A stretch of DNA of 64,000 nucleotides, taken from contig NC_065873.1 of assembly GCF_933775445.1 (NCBI RefSeq), positions 29,698,001 through 29,762,000 of the forward strand. Direction: 5' to 3'. Below the pieces are notes generated by a model. The model did no database searches, was not told the origin of the DNA, and saw nothing but the letters and a program-made list of their open reading frames with translations. The stretch comes from Argentina anserina (lineage: Eukaryota > Streptophyta > Magnoliopsida > Rosales > Rosaceae). Shown piece after piece: positions 1 to 13,049 of the stretch (positions are counted from its first letter, which is position 1; every line of letters starts with the position of its first letter). Position numbers and translations under genes: made by a program.

Positions 1-500
1 GATCGATTAAACTTTTGAACGGTTATCATTATGAAATCACACTACTAAACGTATAAAAATAAGAGAGGGTATGGACATGTGCATCCATACCGGTATGAAC
101 ACAAGTATTATTCGTCTAAAAGTAATCCATTATAATAGATCCATGATTCATACAACAAAAATTTAATCCATTTGTTTAATCTACAAACACTACGGTGCTC
201 ACCCTCCATGACTCATCAGTCACCACCTGATCCATTGCAAATATATCAAAATCAAAAAATTCATATCACTATGATATGAAACTCCTCTCATGATTTTTCA
301 AAATCTTTTTCCAATCGTTAAAACCATTAAACCAGCCTTAATGAGAAAAAAAATTTGATTAGCAACGTCACAAAAACGGGCCTCTTGTAATTCTATCCAA
401 ACCGGAGGTCCCTTTAGGGAAATATTTGATTTTTGCTAAGTAGGATTAATAAAAAAAACTGAAACCAAAAAGATTAATAAAATCGATCAGCTGTACCCAC
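1..500. other. Left-edge non-coding DNA
   Basis: AT-rich sequence with no recognisable gene, repeat family or RNA gene. The last part probably contains the promoter of the metallopeptidase gene that follows. A C-rich stretch and then TTC-rich sequence at about 490-580 look like plant 5' UTR or core-promoter sequence. Confidence 0.4.
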
Positions 501-892
501 CCCCACCCAATCCTTATGATTTTTTTTTGAAGCTCGTTCCTCTTCTTCTCCATCTTCTTCTTCTTCTTCGGCTCCACTGTCACTAATTTGCATTCCTCCC
601 AGAACAAACCCATAAACAGCTATCTGTCCTTTTGAATCAGTTCGAAGAAGAAAGTTGCATTCTTTGTTTTTTTTTCGGTTTTGTTTGGTTGATTTTATTA
701 TTATTATACTCGCTCTCGCCCCTCAAGTCTCGAATCCAAAGCGAAAGAGTCTCTGTTTTCTATTTTACGTTATTATTATTATTCAGAAGGAGAGAATAAT
801 TTATATTCCGGGGGTTAAAAGATTTGGGAAATGCAGAAGAGCCGGCGATTATTCAGGGTTTTAAGGCCGATCGGAAAATCGTGGTCGATTTG

Positions 893-988
893 ATGGAATC
901 GATGCGTTTAGTATCAGAGCTGTTGTCCGCATTTCATGGAGGCAATGTTACGGTGTACTCCATGTCTCGCTCTCAGATTCGGCTTTAA
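893..988 (+). other. Overlapping upstream ORF in the metallopeptidase leader
   Basis: An ATG at 893 opens a 31-codon frame ending at TAA 986-988. It overlaps the main start (936) in another frame. A second leader ORF of 69 codons runs 655-864. If transcription starts upstream of 655, both would be met by scanning ribosomes before the main ATG and could lower translation. The transcription start is not visible from sequence alone. Confidence 0.4.
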
Positions 989-3900
989 GGTTCGACTCGC
1001 TGTCCTTGTCCTCGAGGTCAGCTCTCACTTCAGTTTCAGTTAATGTTTGGTTTCCAGCTTCTGTTTTTCTGTTTGGAACAGGATTTGGGGGTTCTAGTTT
1101 TGTCTTTGGTTTTGAGATTTTAGTTTAGGGCTGTGGGTTTGTTGAGTTGTCAGGTATCTGAATCTTTTCAAATCTTTGTCTGGGAAGTTAGGGCTTTCCT
1201 TAATTTGATATGGTTCTGAGGAAGCAGCTGTTTACTTTTTAAAGCTATTTGCTTTTGTTCTTGCTCTTCCTAAACTTTTTACTTTCCTTTTTGGGTGGAC
1301 TGTTAATTAATACTTGAGGGTGAAAGCTTGTGCCTTTATTTTGAATATTGAGAACATTTGATGATCTGTGAGTTGGGTTTGGGGGTTTGGACTATAGATT
1401 TTGGTCTGGGTTGTTTGAGTTTGAAGCAGAATTTGGGTTGAAGCTATGTCATACTATGCATTCCCTTTTTATGATCTGAATTCAGCTGATAAATTCTGGT
1501 GTTAGATTTGCCTAGTTTTTCATATGAGTCTCACTTGGGCTTTGCTTCAGATTGTACTGCTATTTATATGGTTGGAAGCTGCTAATGCGCATTCTCAAGA
1601 GATCATACTGGGAGGGCGAGGCCCGGAGAGGTCGTCAGAGAACATTGTTTCTCACTCCTGCATCCATGACCAGATACTCAAGCAGCGAAGGCGACCTGGT
1701 CGAAAGGTGTACACTGTTACTCCACAGGTGTATGATGGTTCTGGTATCTCAAAACCCCTTCACCAAAAGGGTAGGACATTGCTTGGAATTGCAAAGAAGT
1801 CTGTACTGCAGAAGGATGCAAAATTGCCCATCAGAATATATCTAAATTATGATGCTGTTGGTCACTCGCCTGATAGAGACTGTCGGAATGTGGGTGATAT
1901 TGTCAAGGTGAGTTCATGACTAGATTGGTAAAGATTATATGTTTCATGGTCCACAGCGATGTGTAACTAATAAAGAAATTGCTCTCTTCTTTCTAATCTC
2001 CCTCTCTTATCAGCTAGGTGAGCCTCCTATTGGTTATCTTTCTGGCTTACCTTCGTGTAATCCTCATGGAGATCCTCCAATTTCTGGTGACTGCTGGTAT
2101 AATTGCACTTTGGACGATATAGCTGGCAAGGACAAAAGACAACGCCTTCGGAAGGTTAGAATGTTACTGTACTTTTGTTGGTTTGCCAGTCATTTCAGCA
2201 AACTCTTATTTCGTGTAACTGTAATGAATGAGGTTCGCGTTGCAAACATTGAGATGTTAGTACATGGTAAATAAAATGTGAACAATATCGATGACTTTAA
2301 GGATGCTGCATAAACTCATGCCAGGTAAATTTAGATGTACATGAACCTGATTATTAGTACTTAAATGCAGGCTCTTGGACAGACAGCAGACTGGTTCAGA
2401 AGAGCCTTAGCTGTTGAACCAGTGAGAGGGAACTTGCGGTTGAGTGGATACTCAGCATGCGGTCAAGATGGGGGAGTACAGCTGCCACGTGAATACGTTG
2501 AAGGTAACGATGTGCTATTATTTTTTAGCTCATTGCTCTACTCTAGATGCAATTTTGTCGTCACATAGAACAATATAAAAATGATGTTGTTCTGTTTGCA
2601 GAGGGTGTTGCTGAAGCGGACCTGGTTCTTCTGGTCACAACTAGACCTACCACCGGTAACACCCTTGCATGGGCAGTGGCCTGTGAACGTGATCAATGGG
2701 GTCGTGCAATTGCAGGTATACCAATATATTTATACTATCTAATTTAGTATATAATTGTACATTAATTTAATTTACAATTTCATTTTTATAATTTTATTTG
2801 ATATAGAATTTGAATTTCATTCATTTACTCAGTCTTATGTTGGATAGCATTACCTTGCCTACAATAACAATCAGACTGACAGTTCCTTTACTTTTTCCCC
2901 CCGGTAGGACATGTAAATGTTGCTCCTCGGCATTTGACAGCTGAAGCAGAAACGTTGCTTTCTGCTACTCTAATTCACGAGGTTAGTTGACCTTCTTAAA
3001 AGTTTGTGATTATGGGCTGTACTTTCTTATTGACTAGTTCTTTGGTTTTCCAGGTTATGCATGTTCTTGGTTTTGATCCCCATGCCTTTGCTCATTTTAG
3101 GGATGAGAGGAAAAGACGACGTAGTCAGGTAACTAATGCATCAAATATTTCCTTCATGATTTAATGGAATCTATATTTTTGTTTTAACTCATAGCTTCAC
3201 ATGACACGTTACTGCAAGTTGCAGTTTTGATTTGAAAGACATTAGCTACTGGTATTTCTTGTGGGTGGTTTTGGCAAAAAACAAAAAGTGGTTATATCTT
3301 TCTCTTACCTCTATTTAATGTGGCAAAAAGGATTTTTCCTCATCCTGAGTATATTTCTTTCATACTGTGACAGTTCTAAGAGAATTCAAATCTTCTCAAG
3401 AACTGTGTTTGTACCCATGGAATAATAATGACATTGTTGCCTGATTATGGAAAGTTAATTGCCATTCTGGCATCAAAGTCTTACTTGAGATCTACTTGCA
3501 GGTTACAGAACAAGTCATGGATGAAAAGCTTGGGCGGATGGTAACCCGTGTGGTGCTTCCACGAGTTGTCATGCATTCACGGTATCATTATGCGGTAAAG
3601 GCCAACTTCCTTTTTCATGTTTGGTGCGTTGCTTATGAAAGTATTCACAATCTTGCTTTAGATTGATGATCTCCAAATTCTACGAGACAAAAAGAAAATG
3701 GTTGTTGATTGATTTTCTCGCCAGGCATTCTCCGAGAATTTTACTGGTCTAGAGCTGGAAGATGGGGGAGGACGTGGCACATCAGGTAACACATTAATAC
3801 AATAGATCATATATTCATATTCACTCTTAATGCTTTTTTATGTACCAAGTGTATTAAATAAATGAATACAGTCACATGTTGTAGAGGTAAACCTTCCTGT

Positions 3901-6565
3901 ACTCGGTACAGTATTATGTATATGTATAGTACTATGGCAATATAATATGAGCAATGATATTTGAAACAGAAAAATTTAGGTAGACCAAAGATGGATATAG
4001 ACAAAGGTCCTTAATCATTCTTTGCAGCAGATGTTTCTTCTCATTCATACCAATAAGTTGTGGCACATATGTTTGATAATCATTTTACTTCTTATAACTT
4101 GTTTGTAGGGTCGCACTGGGAAAAAAGACTTCTAATGAATGAAATTATGACGGGATCTGTGGATACAAGATCCGTGGTATCTAAAATGACGCTAGCCTTA
4201 TTAGAAGATAGTGGATGGTATCATGCTAATTATAGTATGGCAGACAATCTTGATTGGGGTCGCAACCAAGGAACTGAGTTTGTTACTTCCCCATGCAATG
4301 CCTGGAAAGGGGCCTATCATTGCAACACAACACAATTGTCAGGATGTACATACAACAGAGAAGCAGAGGGTTATTGTCCAATTGTAAGTTACAGTGGGGA
4401 CCTGCCCCAGTGGGCACGCTATTTTCCACAGGCTAACAAAGGTGTGTGATTGTGCATTTGTAATTAACAGTATTTTCTTCATTACCTAATACCTACTATA
4501 CATATTACTTGGTTTAATGTCTGATGGAACTCTGTCAACATATGACCTTTGCAGGTGGACAGTCTTCACTGGCTGATTATTGCACCTATTTCGTAGCATA
4601 CTCTGATGGATCATGTACAGACACTAACAGTGCACGACCACCTGACAGAATGTTGGGTGAAATACGAGGAAGCAAATCTAGGTGAGATTTCAATGTCTAT
4701 TACTCCTCACTAACACTCTTTTTCTTTCTGACACAGGTAGATCTTACTGATGATTATTCTTGTCAAATGTAGGTGTATGGCCTCATCCTTGGTGCGTACT
4801 GGGTTTGTGAGGGGTTCTATGACCCAAGGAAATGGATGTTATCAGCACAGATGTGTCAACAATTCGTTAGAGGTATGTCAGGGTCTCAATTTTATTCTTG
4901 TACCGAGTTTAGTTTATGAAACACACTTCATGTGTCTACAACTTATCAACCAAAAGTAAATGAGGTTGTTTTTATATTTGCAAAACCTGCTTCATTATTC
5001 TCGCCTGTACTCTTCATGATCGCTGTTGTATTATTCATTCGTTTTCAGGTTGCTGTGGATGGGATGTGGAAAGTATGTCCTGAAGCTGGTGGTCAAATTC
5101 AGTTCCCAGGATTTAATGGTAACTGTGCTGTTTTATCTGGTTTTTAAGTATTTCATATCTATTGGATCAACCTAAATAATATTAGTAATGTTCTCTATTT
5201 AGGTGAATTGATATGTCCGGCGTACCATGAACTCTGTGGTACTGGAATAGTTCCCACAACAGGGCAATGTCCAAATTCATGTAATTTAAACGGTGACTGT
5301 ATTGAAGGAAGATGTCACTGCTTTCTTGGGTTCCATGGTTCGGATTGTGGCAAACGTAAGCTTGTAGTTTTTCTGCCACAACTTATCACACAAAATTCAA
5401 CACTCAACAACCTTCTGAACTGCAACATTTACAAAGATTTTCTTAACTCATAATCTTCACTGCAGGGTCCTGTCCCAGCAACTGTAGTGGACGTGGAAAC
5501 TGCTTATCTAACGGGATGTGTGAATGCAGAAATGGGTACACTGGCATTGATTGCTCCACTGGTAATGCTTATCCTTCTTGTCTGTCTCTTCCATTTTCAT
5601 AATTTGTTTTGTTGTCGTGAAGATGGGTGTTTACATGAAGTATTTTTATGTTCCGCACCACAAAATGTAGTGCTAGTGCATCTGTCCCTACAAAAAAGTA
5701 TGGTACATGATTTGTTTTCAACAAGGATGAGTTGAAATTAGTCTGATACATATGAAGGATGTGGATTCACCCCTAAGTTCCTTACTATCCATTGGTGGTA
5801 GTAGTACTTGATAAGTGCTAAAATTATTGGACTTACTTGGCTGGTCTCTAATAACGTTGTGATTGGATATGGTATGCAGCTGTTTGTGATGAGCAATGCA
5901 GCCTTCATGGAGGTGTCTGTGATGATGGAGTGTGTGAATTCCGCTGTTCTGACTACGCAGGCTACTCATGCCAGAACAGTACAATGCTTCATTCTAGTCT
6001 TAACGTTTGCAAAGATGTGCTGGAGAATGTCAAGTCTGGTTCTGGCCAGCACTGTGCCCCCAGTGAACCAAGTATATTGCAGCAGCTAGAGGATGTTGTG
6101 GTAATGCCCAACTACCATCGTTTGTTCCCTGGTGGTGCCAGGAAACTCTTTAGCATCTTTGGCACCAGCTATTGTGATATGACTGCAAAGCAGTTGGCTT
6201 GCTGGGTAAGTAGCGTTGCCTTCTTTTCCTACCTTTTTGTTTTGTTTTGGAGTATGTGGGTGCATGTTCTGACCTAGATAGAATCTGACCGAGTGACTAT
6301 GAAATGCCAGATTTCGATTCAAAAGTGTGACAAAGATGGGGACAACAGGCTGCGGGTATGCTATTCGGCTTGTCAATCATATAATTCAGCATGTGGAGCT
6401 TCACTTGATTGCTCGGACCAAACCCTGTTCAGCAGCAAGGATGAAGTAGAAGGTCAGTGCACAGGATCTAGTGAGATGAAAACATCATGGGCTAGCAGCG
6501 TACTTAGTTGGTTTTCAAGTAATGATTCCTCCAGAGGAATGTCTGTAAAAAATAGGCAGCTCTAG
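936..6565 (+). CDS. Leishmanolysin-like zinc metallopeptidase (M8 family) with EGF-like region
   Basis: Seventeen exons join in frame to 862 codons: 936-1016, 1551-1907, 2014-2154, 2371-2503, 2602-2715, 2908-2981, 3054-3128, 3502-3594, 3725-3785, 4109-4441, 4555-4681, 4773-4872, 5049-5118, 5203-5355, 5466-5561, 5880-6205, 6311-6565. The N-terminus has a hydrophobic signal or anchor segment (residues about 18-45) ending near AANAHS. The zinc site HEVMH lies at residues 299-303 and is split by an intron between HE and VMH. The third zinc ligand is probably His379 in SHWEKRLLMNE. Exons 14-16 encode three cysteine-rich EGF-like units (CNLNGDC, CSGRGNC and CSLHGGVC). Length and layout match the single plant leishmanolysin-like gene (Arabidopsis At5g42620). 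It should be a secretory-pathway or membrane protease; its substrate is not known to me. The start at 936 was chosen because exon 1 joins exon 2 in phase 0 and gives a signal sequence. Confidence 0.93.
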
Positions 6566-7242
6566 TTTTTGTTTCATTTTTTTTCTTCCAATCTTTTGTT
6601 TGTAATTTGTAGGTTTCCATTTTAGGAAAGGATGGCCTAAAACAGGCAGCCTTAGATGTAGGTTCCCTTTGTAACCCAACAATCTTTAAAAAAAAAAGTT
6701 GGGGAGGAAGGTGAGTTGTAGAGAGAATTGGAAATGTTAGGCATGCAAGGAAAAAAAGAAAAGGGAAAGTCTTGTTTGCACAGTTGTTCGGCCGAAGGCC
6801 TTGAAATTAAATAGAAAGAAAATGCCTTGCATTCTCTGTGTCTCTATGTATCATCTCACATTTTTCGTTATCCTTATTAACAGTTTAACACTGTTGGCAC
6901 CACTTAGGACTCTGAAATACGAAAGGTGTGATTTGAGATGAAACTAGTCTGGAGAAGCCAATCATAAAAAATATCATTATATCCTGTACAATACAAAAAG
7001 GTTTTGAGACTCCTACATATCAGTTTAGGATAAACGATAGATATGAATAAACTTAAATGTCCATGATTTGGAAGAAGGTTTTTGGTTTTACTTCTAGAGC
7101 CAACATTCGCAAGAACACTCATTTCCATGTGCCAAGAAGTAAGAACAAAGCTTCTTGTAATTGACTGCTATCTTGTACTAGATCTGTTTTAATAAATTGG
7201 TTATTGTGTTCTAAAAAAAAAAAAAAATTTAGAACTTTGCTA

Positions 7243-7259
7243 TTGGGCCTTTGGCCCAA
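7243..7259. promoter_or_regulatory. Palindromic site II (TGGGCC) promoter element
   Basis: TTGGGCCTTTGGCCCAA places two TGGGCC site II motifs face to face about 325 bp upstream of the V-ATPase F start codon and just upstream of the CT-rich leader. Site II motifs are known TCP-factor targets in plant housekeeping and ribosomal-protein promoters. The functional role here is inferred. Confidence 0.5.
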
Positions 7260-7340
7260 CATGAACCCAACATGTTAAACCACAACAGTGGTTTGACCCG
7301 AATCCGTTAAAGCAAGATCTCCGATATCGGAGGTGCCTGT

Positions 7341-7344
<4 letters not shown>

Positions 7345-7377
<33 letters not shown>
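7345..7377. repeat. (CT)n microsatellite in V-ATPase F leader
   Basis: About 16 uninterrupted CT units lie in the region expected to be 5' UTR or core promoter. CT tracts are common in plant core promoters and leaders (Y patch) and vary in length between individuals. Confidence 0.85.
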
Positions 7378-7379
<2 letters not shown>

Positions 7380-7418
7380 ACCGATCTGTAGTACTGAGTT
7401 TCTCTCATTATTTCCAAG

Positions 7419-7564
7419 GTACCATCTTTTCTCCTGCATTCTATTTATTTCTAATTGTTAGATTCAGTGATCGATTTTAAGAGTTTTACTCTGGTTATTG
7501 ATTTGCTCTGTGAATTGGGCTATGGAGTTAAATTCATTGTTGCGTTTTGTTGTTCATTTTGTAG
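7419..7564 (+). other. Leader intron of the V-ATPase F gene
   Basis: CCAAG/GTACC at 7418/7419 and TTTTGTAG at 7564 form a GT-AG intron that ends 18 bases before the start codon. Leader introns are typical of highly expressed plant housekeeping genes. Confidence 0.6.
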
Positions 7565-7582
7565 TTGATATTGAGACTTATA

Positions 7583-9350
7583 ATGGCTGGAAGAGCTGGT
7601 ATCCCTAATAAGAGCTCGGCACTCATTGCCATGATTGCTGATGAGGTATAGATGATGTTTTTTTGTTCTTAAGTTTTTCGATTCTTAGTTCTTTCATTAT
7701 CTCGTGTTATGTAAATAATGCTGATTTGGGATAAAGAACTAGTCTTTCATATGCGGTAGTGGCTGACCTGATAATTTGATTGGTGCTATCTGGAAGTTTT
7801 GCATATTGATCTGCTTTGTTGTATATTTCCTTCTCTATGCAACTGGAACATTTAATCTTTGCTTATAGTTTTGAGAAAAAAATGTAAACTTCTCTTCTGC
7901 TGATTTAAATGAAATCATGTCTGTGAATGGAAAAAAAAATATACACTTGCTTATTTGAGGGCAGTTTCCACTTTCCAGAGTAACAACGTGTGTTGTTTCA
8001 TCGGTAGCTGACTTGCGTTGAGAGATAATAAACTGTTGCTACTTTTTGTATTTTGATTACACCGTGAATCTAGAAGTTCTGGTCCTCTGGATTTTTCTTT
8101 TTCTGGACTTCTGGTGGTGCAAGTGTTGGAAGGTTTCTGTGTACACCTCCATCTGCTGTTTTTACTTCCTGGTTTTTGAAAAGGGCATTAACGATGTTCA
8201 ATGTTCTAATTTTTGTCAAGGATTAATATGAATCACATCTTATAAGTCCGGAATCCCACTTGATGAAGTGATTGTTATCATGTAGGACACCGTAACTGGA
8301 TTTCTACTGGCTGGAGTGGGAAATGTTGACTTGCGGAGGAAGACAAATTATCTTATAGTTGATTCAAGTATGTTGTCTCTTTGATGTTTTCTTTGTTTCA
8401 CTTTGGACTGAGTGTTGTTATGCTTGAGTATTGGTTCTTGAACCATGTTGGTCTTTTGTTTCTTTATATGCATGAACATAGGCAATCAGATTAAAATGCC
8501 ACTTTTTGTCTGTAATTAATCCTGCATCCATATATAAGATTTTATTTCCAACTAATACCAAATGAAATGAGACTGGGGAAGGAAGTACAAGCTCCAATAA
8601 AATGGATTCCACATAGAATTTCTGCCATAACTAAAATCTCTTTTTGGATAATGTTTATGGTTTGTTAATGAAGTGAAGTGTAAGATTACATATTGGTTAA
8701 TGATGATGGTATTATGGCAGAGAAGTTACATTTTGCTGTTTTAATAATGCCTTGCTTCACTTTTTCATCATCATCATCATCGCTGTTTTTGAAATTAACT
8801 CACAATAAATGCGGTTGAATGATAAATTCACTAAATTTCCCTTGTTGAGCGAGAACTTAGCTTTTGTCTTATACTTTCAGTAAGTGGCTATCATTTATAT
8901 CATTATTTTTAGCAAGGTGTATATATTGGTGTTTTTGTTTTTAATCTGATAGTATGTATTTCTGGTTTCTTGCTCAGAAACAACAGTTAAGCAAATTGAA
9001 GATGCCTTCAAAGAGTTTACCACAAAGGATGAAATTGCGATTGTCTTAATCAGCCAATATGTAAGTTCTCATGCTATGGCTTTTCTGGTCCATCAGGCAT
9101 TATCTATAATTGCATTACACACTTTACTGTCAAATTGGTTCTTAGTTCTGGATGAGAAATATGATATCGTGTCTTTACTTACCAGGTTGCCAACATGATA
9201 AGATTTCTAGTTGATAGCTACAACAAGCCAGTTCCAGCTATATTGGAAATTCCTTCCAAGGATCACCCGTACGATCCTGCAAGTGATTCGGTTCTTTCAC
9301 GAGTCAAGTACCTCTTCTCTGCCGAATCTGTGGCAGGAGATAGACGTTGA
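7583..9350 (+). CDS. VHA-F: V-type proton ATPase subunit F
   Basis: Four exons (7583-7645, 8286-8367, 8978-9060, 9186-9350) join to 130 codons, the usual length of plant VHA-F. The protein starts [20 protein letters not shown] and carries the family blocks [36 protein letters not shown] and [14 protein letters not shown]. Subunit F is part of the central rotor stalk of the V1 sector and couples ATP hydrolysis to proton pumping at the tonoplast and trans-Golgi network/early endosome. The start is secure because it matches the conserved N-terminus. The upstream CT-rich leader, leader intron and site II palindrome fit a constitutive housekeeping gene. Confidence 0.97.
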
Positions 9351-9589
9351 TCACTGACAAGTATTTCATCATGTTACACTCATCAGGTCGCCAAATAAGT
9401 TTTGCATTTGACAACATGTATGCTCTTGCTTTGTGCACACCAGGTGCTATGCTACAGACAGACTTGCAGTTGGTTTGCTATCTGTGTATTCCTAGATTCC
9501 TTGTGTCTATCTATAAATACCAATGCAATTCGAGTGTTATTCTACTTCAAGTAAACTGCATTGAACGCTTGGTCTGTATTTTCTAAATC

Positions 9590-10337
9590 TGGAAATGGCC
9601 TTTCCCTTCTTTAAGATCATTATGGATAAGCTTGAGGGCAAACTCAGATTTGTTAATTCTAACCTCCAATCCAAATCATGAAACAACCTTCCACCACAAG
9701 TTTATGACAATTTCTGTGGAACCTTAACAATCCAAGAAGGGTTTTACTTCTGCCAACATTTAACAATTAAACAACTACAACAAGGTGCCTATCTGAGGTT
9801 GAGAACGTTGTACCTCTCATTTGGGAAGTGAGTTGTATACCTATATTCATGTTCTGGTTTTAGAATTGCTCAATATGGTCGGGAAAGATTCACAGATTAA
9901 TAAGAAAACACCATGGACGGCAGGTTAAATATATTAATCCTTCCCTGTCCTCTAATCCTCCATCCATCAGCCTCAAAAACATTTCAATGATAAAAGCCTC
10001 TTAATATTCCCAACAGGGCAGAGAAACCATAATCGACTTTGACGCAAAGAGAGATAAAACTGCAGATTTGTCAAGTTTGCATGCTCATACCAATTAAGCC
10101 TAGCATATGCAAATGAAAGAACATGAAATTTACTTAAGGCTCTGGATGGTTAAGACTTAAGAGTCATTTCTATCTCCAACAAACAGATCAAATGAATCAT
10201 AAACGAAATGGTTAATATATCGATTACCACATCACAATGCATTACGTACACCAATTAATCAAATCATTACGTAAATCTATATCATTACGTAAAGTTAATA
10301 ACCCCTAACTAATCATTTATCTTTCAACCTTGCTAGC
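9590..10337. other. Intergenic spacer between VHA-F and thaumatin-like gene
   Basis: The 3' flanks of two convergent genes. The first part may be 3' UTR. No further ORF of known type, repeat or RNA gene is visible. Confidence 0.4.
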
Positions 10338-11215
10338 TCATGATGAGCCGGTGGGGCAAAACTCGATCAAGTAATCCGATCCGGTACAAGTACAAGTGCT
10401 AGTAGCATCATCATAAGCGTAGCTATAAGCAGTGGGACAAGCGCTCTTGAACATGGCCGAGTATTGCGTCGGAGAGCAAGTCTGCGGGGTGGCGTGGTCG
10501 CCGGTGCAGCAAAACTCCGGCGCATTAAACGCCTCACACGCGCTTTTGCACGCGACCACCACACCCGAGCCGGAATCGGTGAGTCGCAACTCGGGCGGGC
10601 AGTTGGTGTTCAGGTCGGCCACGCACCCCGCGTACTGACAGTCACCATCGCCGCCGGTGGCCCTCAGCCCCATGCCGACATTGTAACCGTCCACGAGGCT
10701 GACGTCATAGAAGTCCTTGTCGACTTGGGTGGAGCCAATGGTGAACTCGGCCAAGGTGACGGGAGGTGCGCCGCCGCCGGTGCATTTCAGGGAACCGCAG
10801 TCGCCGGTGAGGCATTTCCCATTTCCGGCTTCGTCGAAGTTGCAGCCGGTTCGGGCCCAGAAGCGACCGGACCAGCCGGCCGGGGCTGTGAGCTGGACTT
10901 GTGCACCGGGGAACATGGCGAAACCGCCTTCGCCGAGAACTGCGGCGCCGTTGCCGGAGAGTGTGCCGGGCCAAACTGTGTAGGGGCAGCGGTTTTGCAG
11001 CGTAAACACGGTTGCAGAAGCTACGTTTGCCACAGCTGCATTAATCAGATACTTTAGTGATGAATAGATCGAGAGAACAATGCAATCAGTATCAAGTATT
11101 AACTTGATGAAAACATGAAATCGAAAACATTAGAATGATGCTTACCTAATGATGCGACGATCAAAGGAAGAAGATAGAGATTGAGCTTGTTGTGTGAGGT
11201 CATGCTAATCGCCAT
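10338..11215 (-). CDS. Thaumatin-like protein (PR-5 family)
   Basis: Two exons on the minus strand, 11146-11215 and 10338-11035, give 255 codons. Exon 1 encodes the signal peptide core (LNLYLLPLIVASLAVANV), so the protein is secreted. The mature part has the PR-5 signature blocks: FTLQNRCPYTVWPGTL, GWSGRFWARTGC, GNGKCLTGDCG, CKSACEAF, APEFCCTGDH, QTCSPTQYS and AYSYAYDDATST. Seventeen cysteines are visible where the family normally has sixteen (eight disulfides); the extra one sits in TSTCTCTG. PR-5 proteins bind or act on cell-wall glucans, and some are antifungal. The ORF is much richer in G+C than its surroundings. A TATA box lies about 85 bp upstream. Its position beside LPAT, ELO and RING genes matches the Arabidopsis At1g75030-75040 and At1g19320 neighbourhoods. 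Confidence 0.95.
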
Positions 11216-11298
11216 TAGAGATCAGATAGAGTGGTTTCGGAAGGAGGAAGTTAACTGTTGAGGTTGGATTTGGTGAATAGAGGGTGAGATTTGGTAGG

Positions 11299-11306
11299 TA
11301 TTTATA
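11299..11306 (-). promoter_or_regulatory. TATA box of the thaumatin-like gene
   Basis: TATAAATA read on the minus strand, 84-91 bp upstream of the start codon at 11215. This is consistent with a leader of about 55 bases. Confidence 0.65.
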
Positions 11307-11309
11307 GTT

Positions 11310-13049
11310 GGATGCATGCATAAGGTATTTAGAGATTTGCACCCACCCTGCTCATAATTTTTGATTTCCCACTCTTTTCGTGAACCCACTATAAGATTCG
11401 TGGGTCGGTCGTGTAAATAATATGGAGGTGTTCGAGTTCCTCAAGTTATGTTTTAACTTTTAACTTTGCGTTTTACTTTCATTTACGTGATAGTGAAAAA
11501 GAGATCGATGGTACTATATTCGGTGCTTGAACTAATAAACTAAGTCATCAAATTGCGAATTGATTAAGTACGCAAGTGAGGATCGGATCCAGTGAAGTAT
11601 GATGCAACGGCTAATGGTTGCAGATGTATATTCTAATCCACAAGGAGACAGAGAATCTAATAACCTAAACCTCCGCTGCAGGAGGAGGTCAGGAGGGAAG
11701 AAGTTGATATCGGCGAGAACAGTAGTAATCTGTTCATTCAGTTGGGAACGTGGTAAACATCAGCAGCTCCCTCCCACTCTCACACGTGCACCCTCCTTCG
11801 AACGTACGTTAGTTGTTAAACCATATCATACCTACATGAGATATCACATTTGACTGTGTCATTCGATCATGGTCATTTTTTGTTTCATCCGTACTCCTAA
11901 ACACGGTTCTATTAAAACACTTGCTCTATCATCACAAAGATGGCATGATGAAAACATCAAGCATCATAGCAGTTGGATAGATTAATCAAACTCCAATTTC
12001 GATGAGTAGAGTCTTGTGGCATTGTTACATACATTACATGACACAGCGTTTTCATGGGTGATCGATTACTCGATCGTCTTGTTTTTTCCTTCAGGAAAAT
12101 GCTAACGAAGGGGATGGTGTAAACTATGGTATGAGAGAATGTAATAATGAAAGTGGCAGCTGGGAAGGGTGGATTGATAGTTCTTCGATAAAATGAAAGC
12201 ATGGAGCTTCCTAGAAATCCAGAGCGTTTAGTTTTACTCATTCAGCAAGCAGCAGCTTAATTACACTTTGTGACCATGGTATGTTTCTTTGTCTGTAAAC
12301 AGATAAGAGGGCATCATTTACAGATACCAAGAACTCAAATTAGGCAGACGCTGTATGTATGTCTCTTCCTTTGTTGCTTTTACTATGAAATGAGAAGCAT
12401 CATCGCAGAGTAAGTATCCAATCCACGTCACTTTGTAATTGCATAGTCCTAATTCGATCATCTGATTGAGAACGCAACTGAACAAGATTGCTCCATCTAT
12501 TGATTAATCTAGACAGTTTGCTGGATGTTATATACTTACACATTGCTTGATGTAACACGACTCAAGTTGATTCAATTTCAAGGTAGTAAAACATTCTCCG
12601 GACTCACCAAATGCAGCAACAAGGATGAACGCCACGAATGAAAGGTAGGTAAACAAAAGAGATATGTAATTAGGCCCAAGTAATCTGATTCTGATCTAAT
12701 AAGTTTCAATATCCTCTGATTAACAGCATAAGGTAGGTAAACAATATATATATATATATATATATTATCACATGATGATCATTACTGAACTATTGCTAGT
12801 ATATTTTTCTTTTGATCTTCCCTAATCGATGCATGTCCTGTCCACTAGTTTTAGAGAATTAACAAATTAACCCTCATACTATAAACTTTGAGAACCCATA
12901 TATCTAAGAAGCGGGCATCTTTCCTGCAGCAGAACAACAAAAACCTGAGCCCTGTATTATGTATGTATCTGTTTTGGTTGTTGTCACTAGAATACAGGTA
13001 TCAATATATGAAGATAACCAGAAGAAAAGAATGCTAAGAGTTGTAATTG
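11310..13049. other. Intergenic region with no recognised gene
   Basis: Upstream flank of the thaumatin-like gene and downstream flank of the acyltransferase gene. Open frames of 80-95 codons here resemble no family I know and have no splice-linked continuation. A (TA)n tract lies near 12744-12765. I see no transposon ends or RNA gene. Confidence 0.4.
12744..12765. repeat. (TA)n microsatellite
   Basis: About 11 TA units in intergenic DNA. Confidence 0.8.

Noticed and set aside
10464..11057. 197-codon open frame antisense to the thaumatin-like gene
   Set aside because: Shadow of a GC-rich coding exon; no family features, and the minus frame is clearly PR-5.
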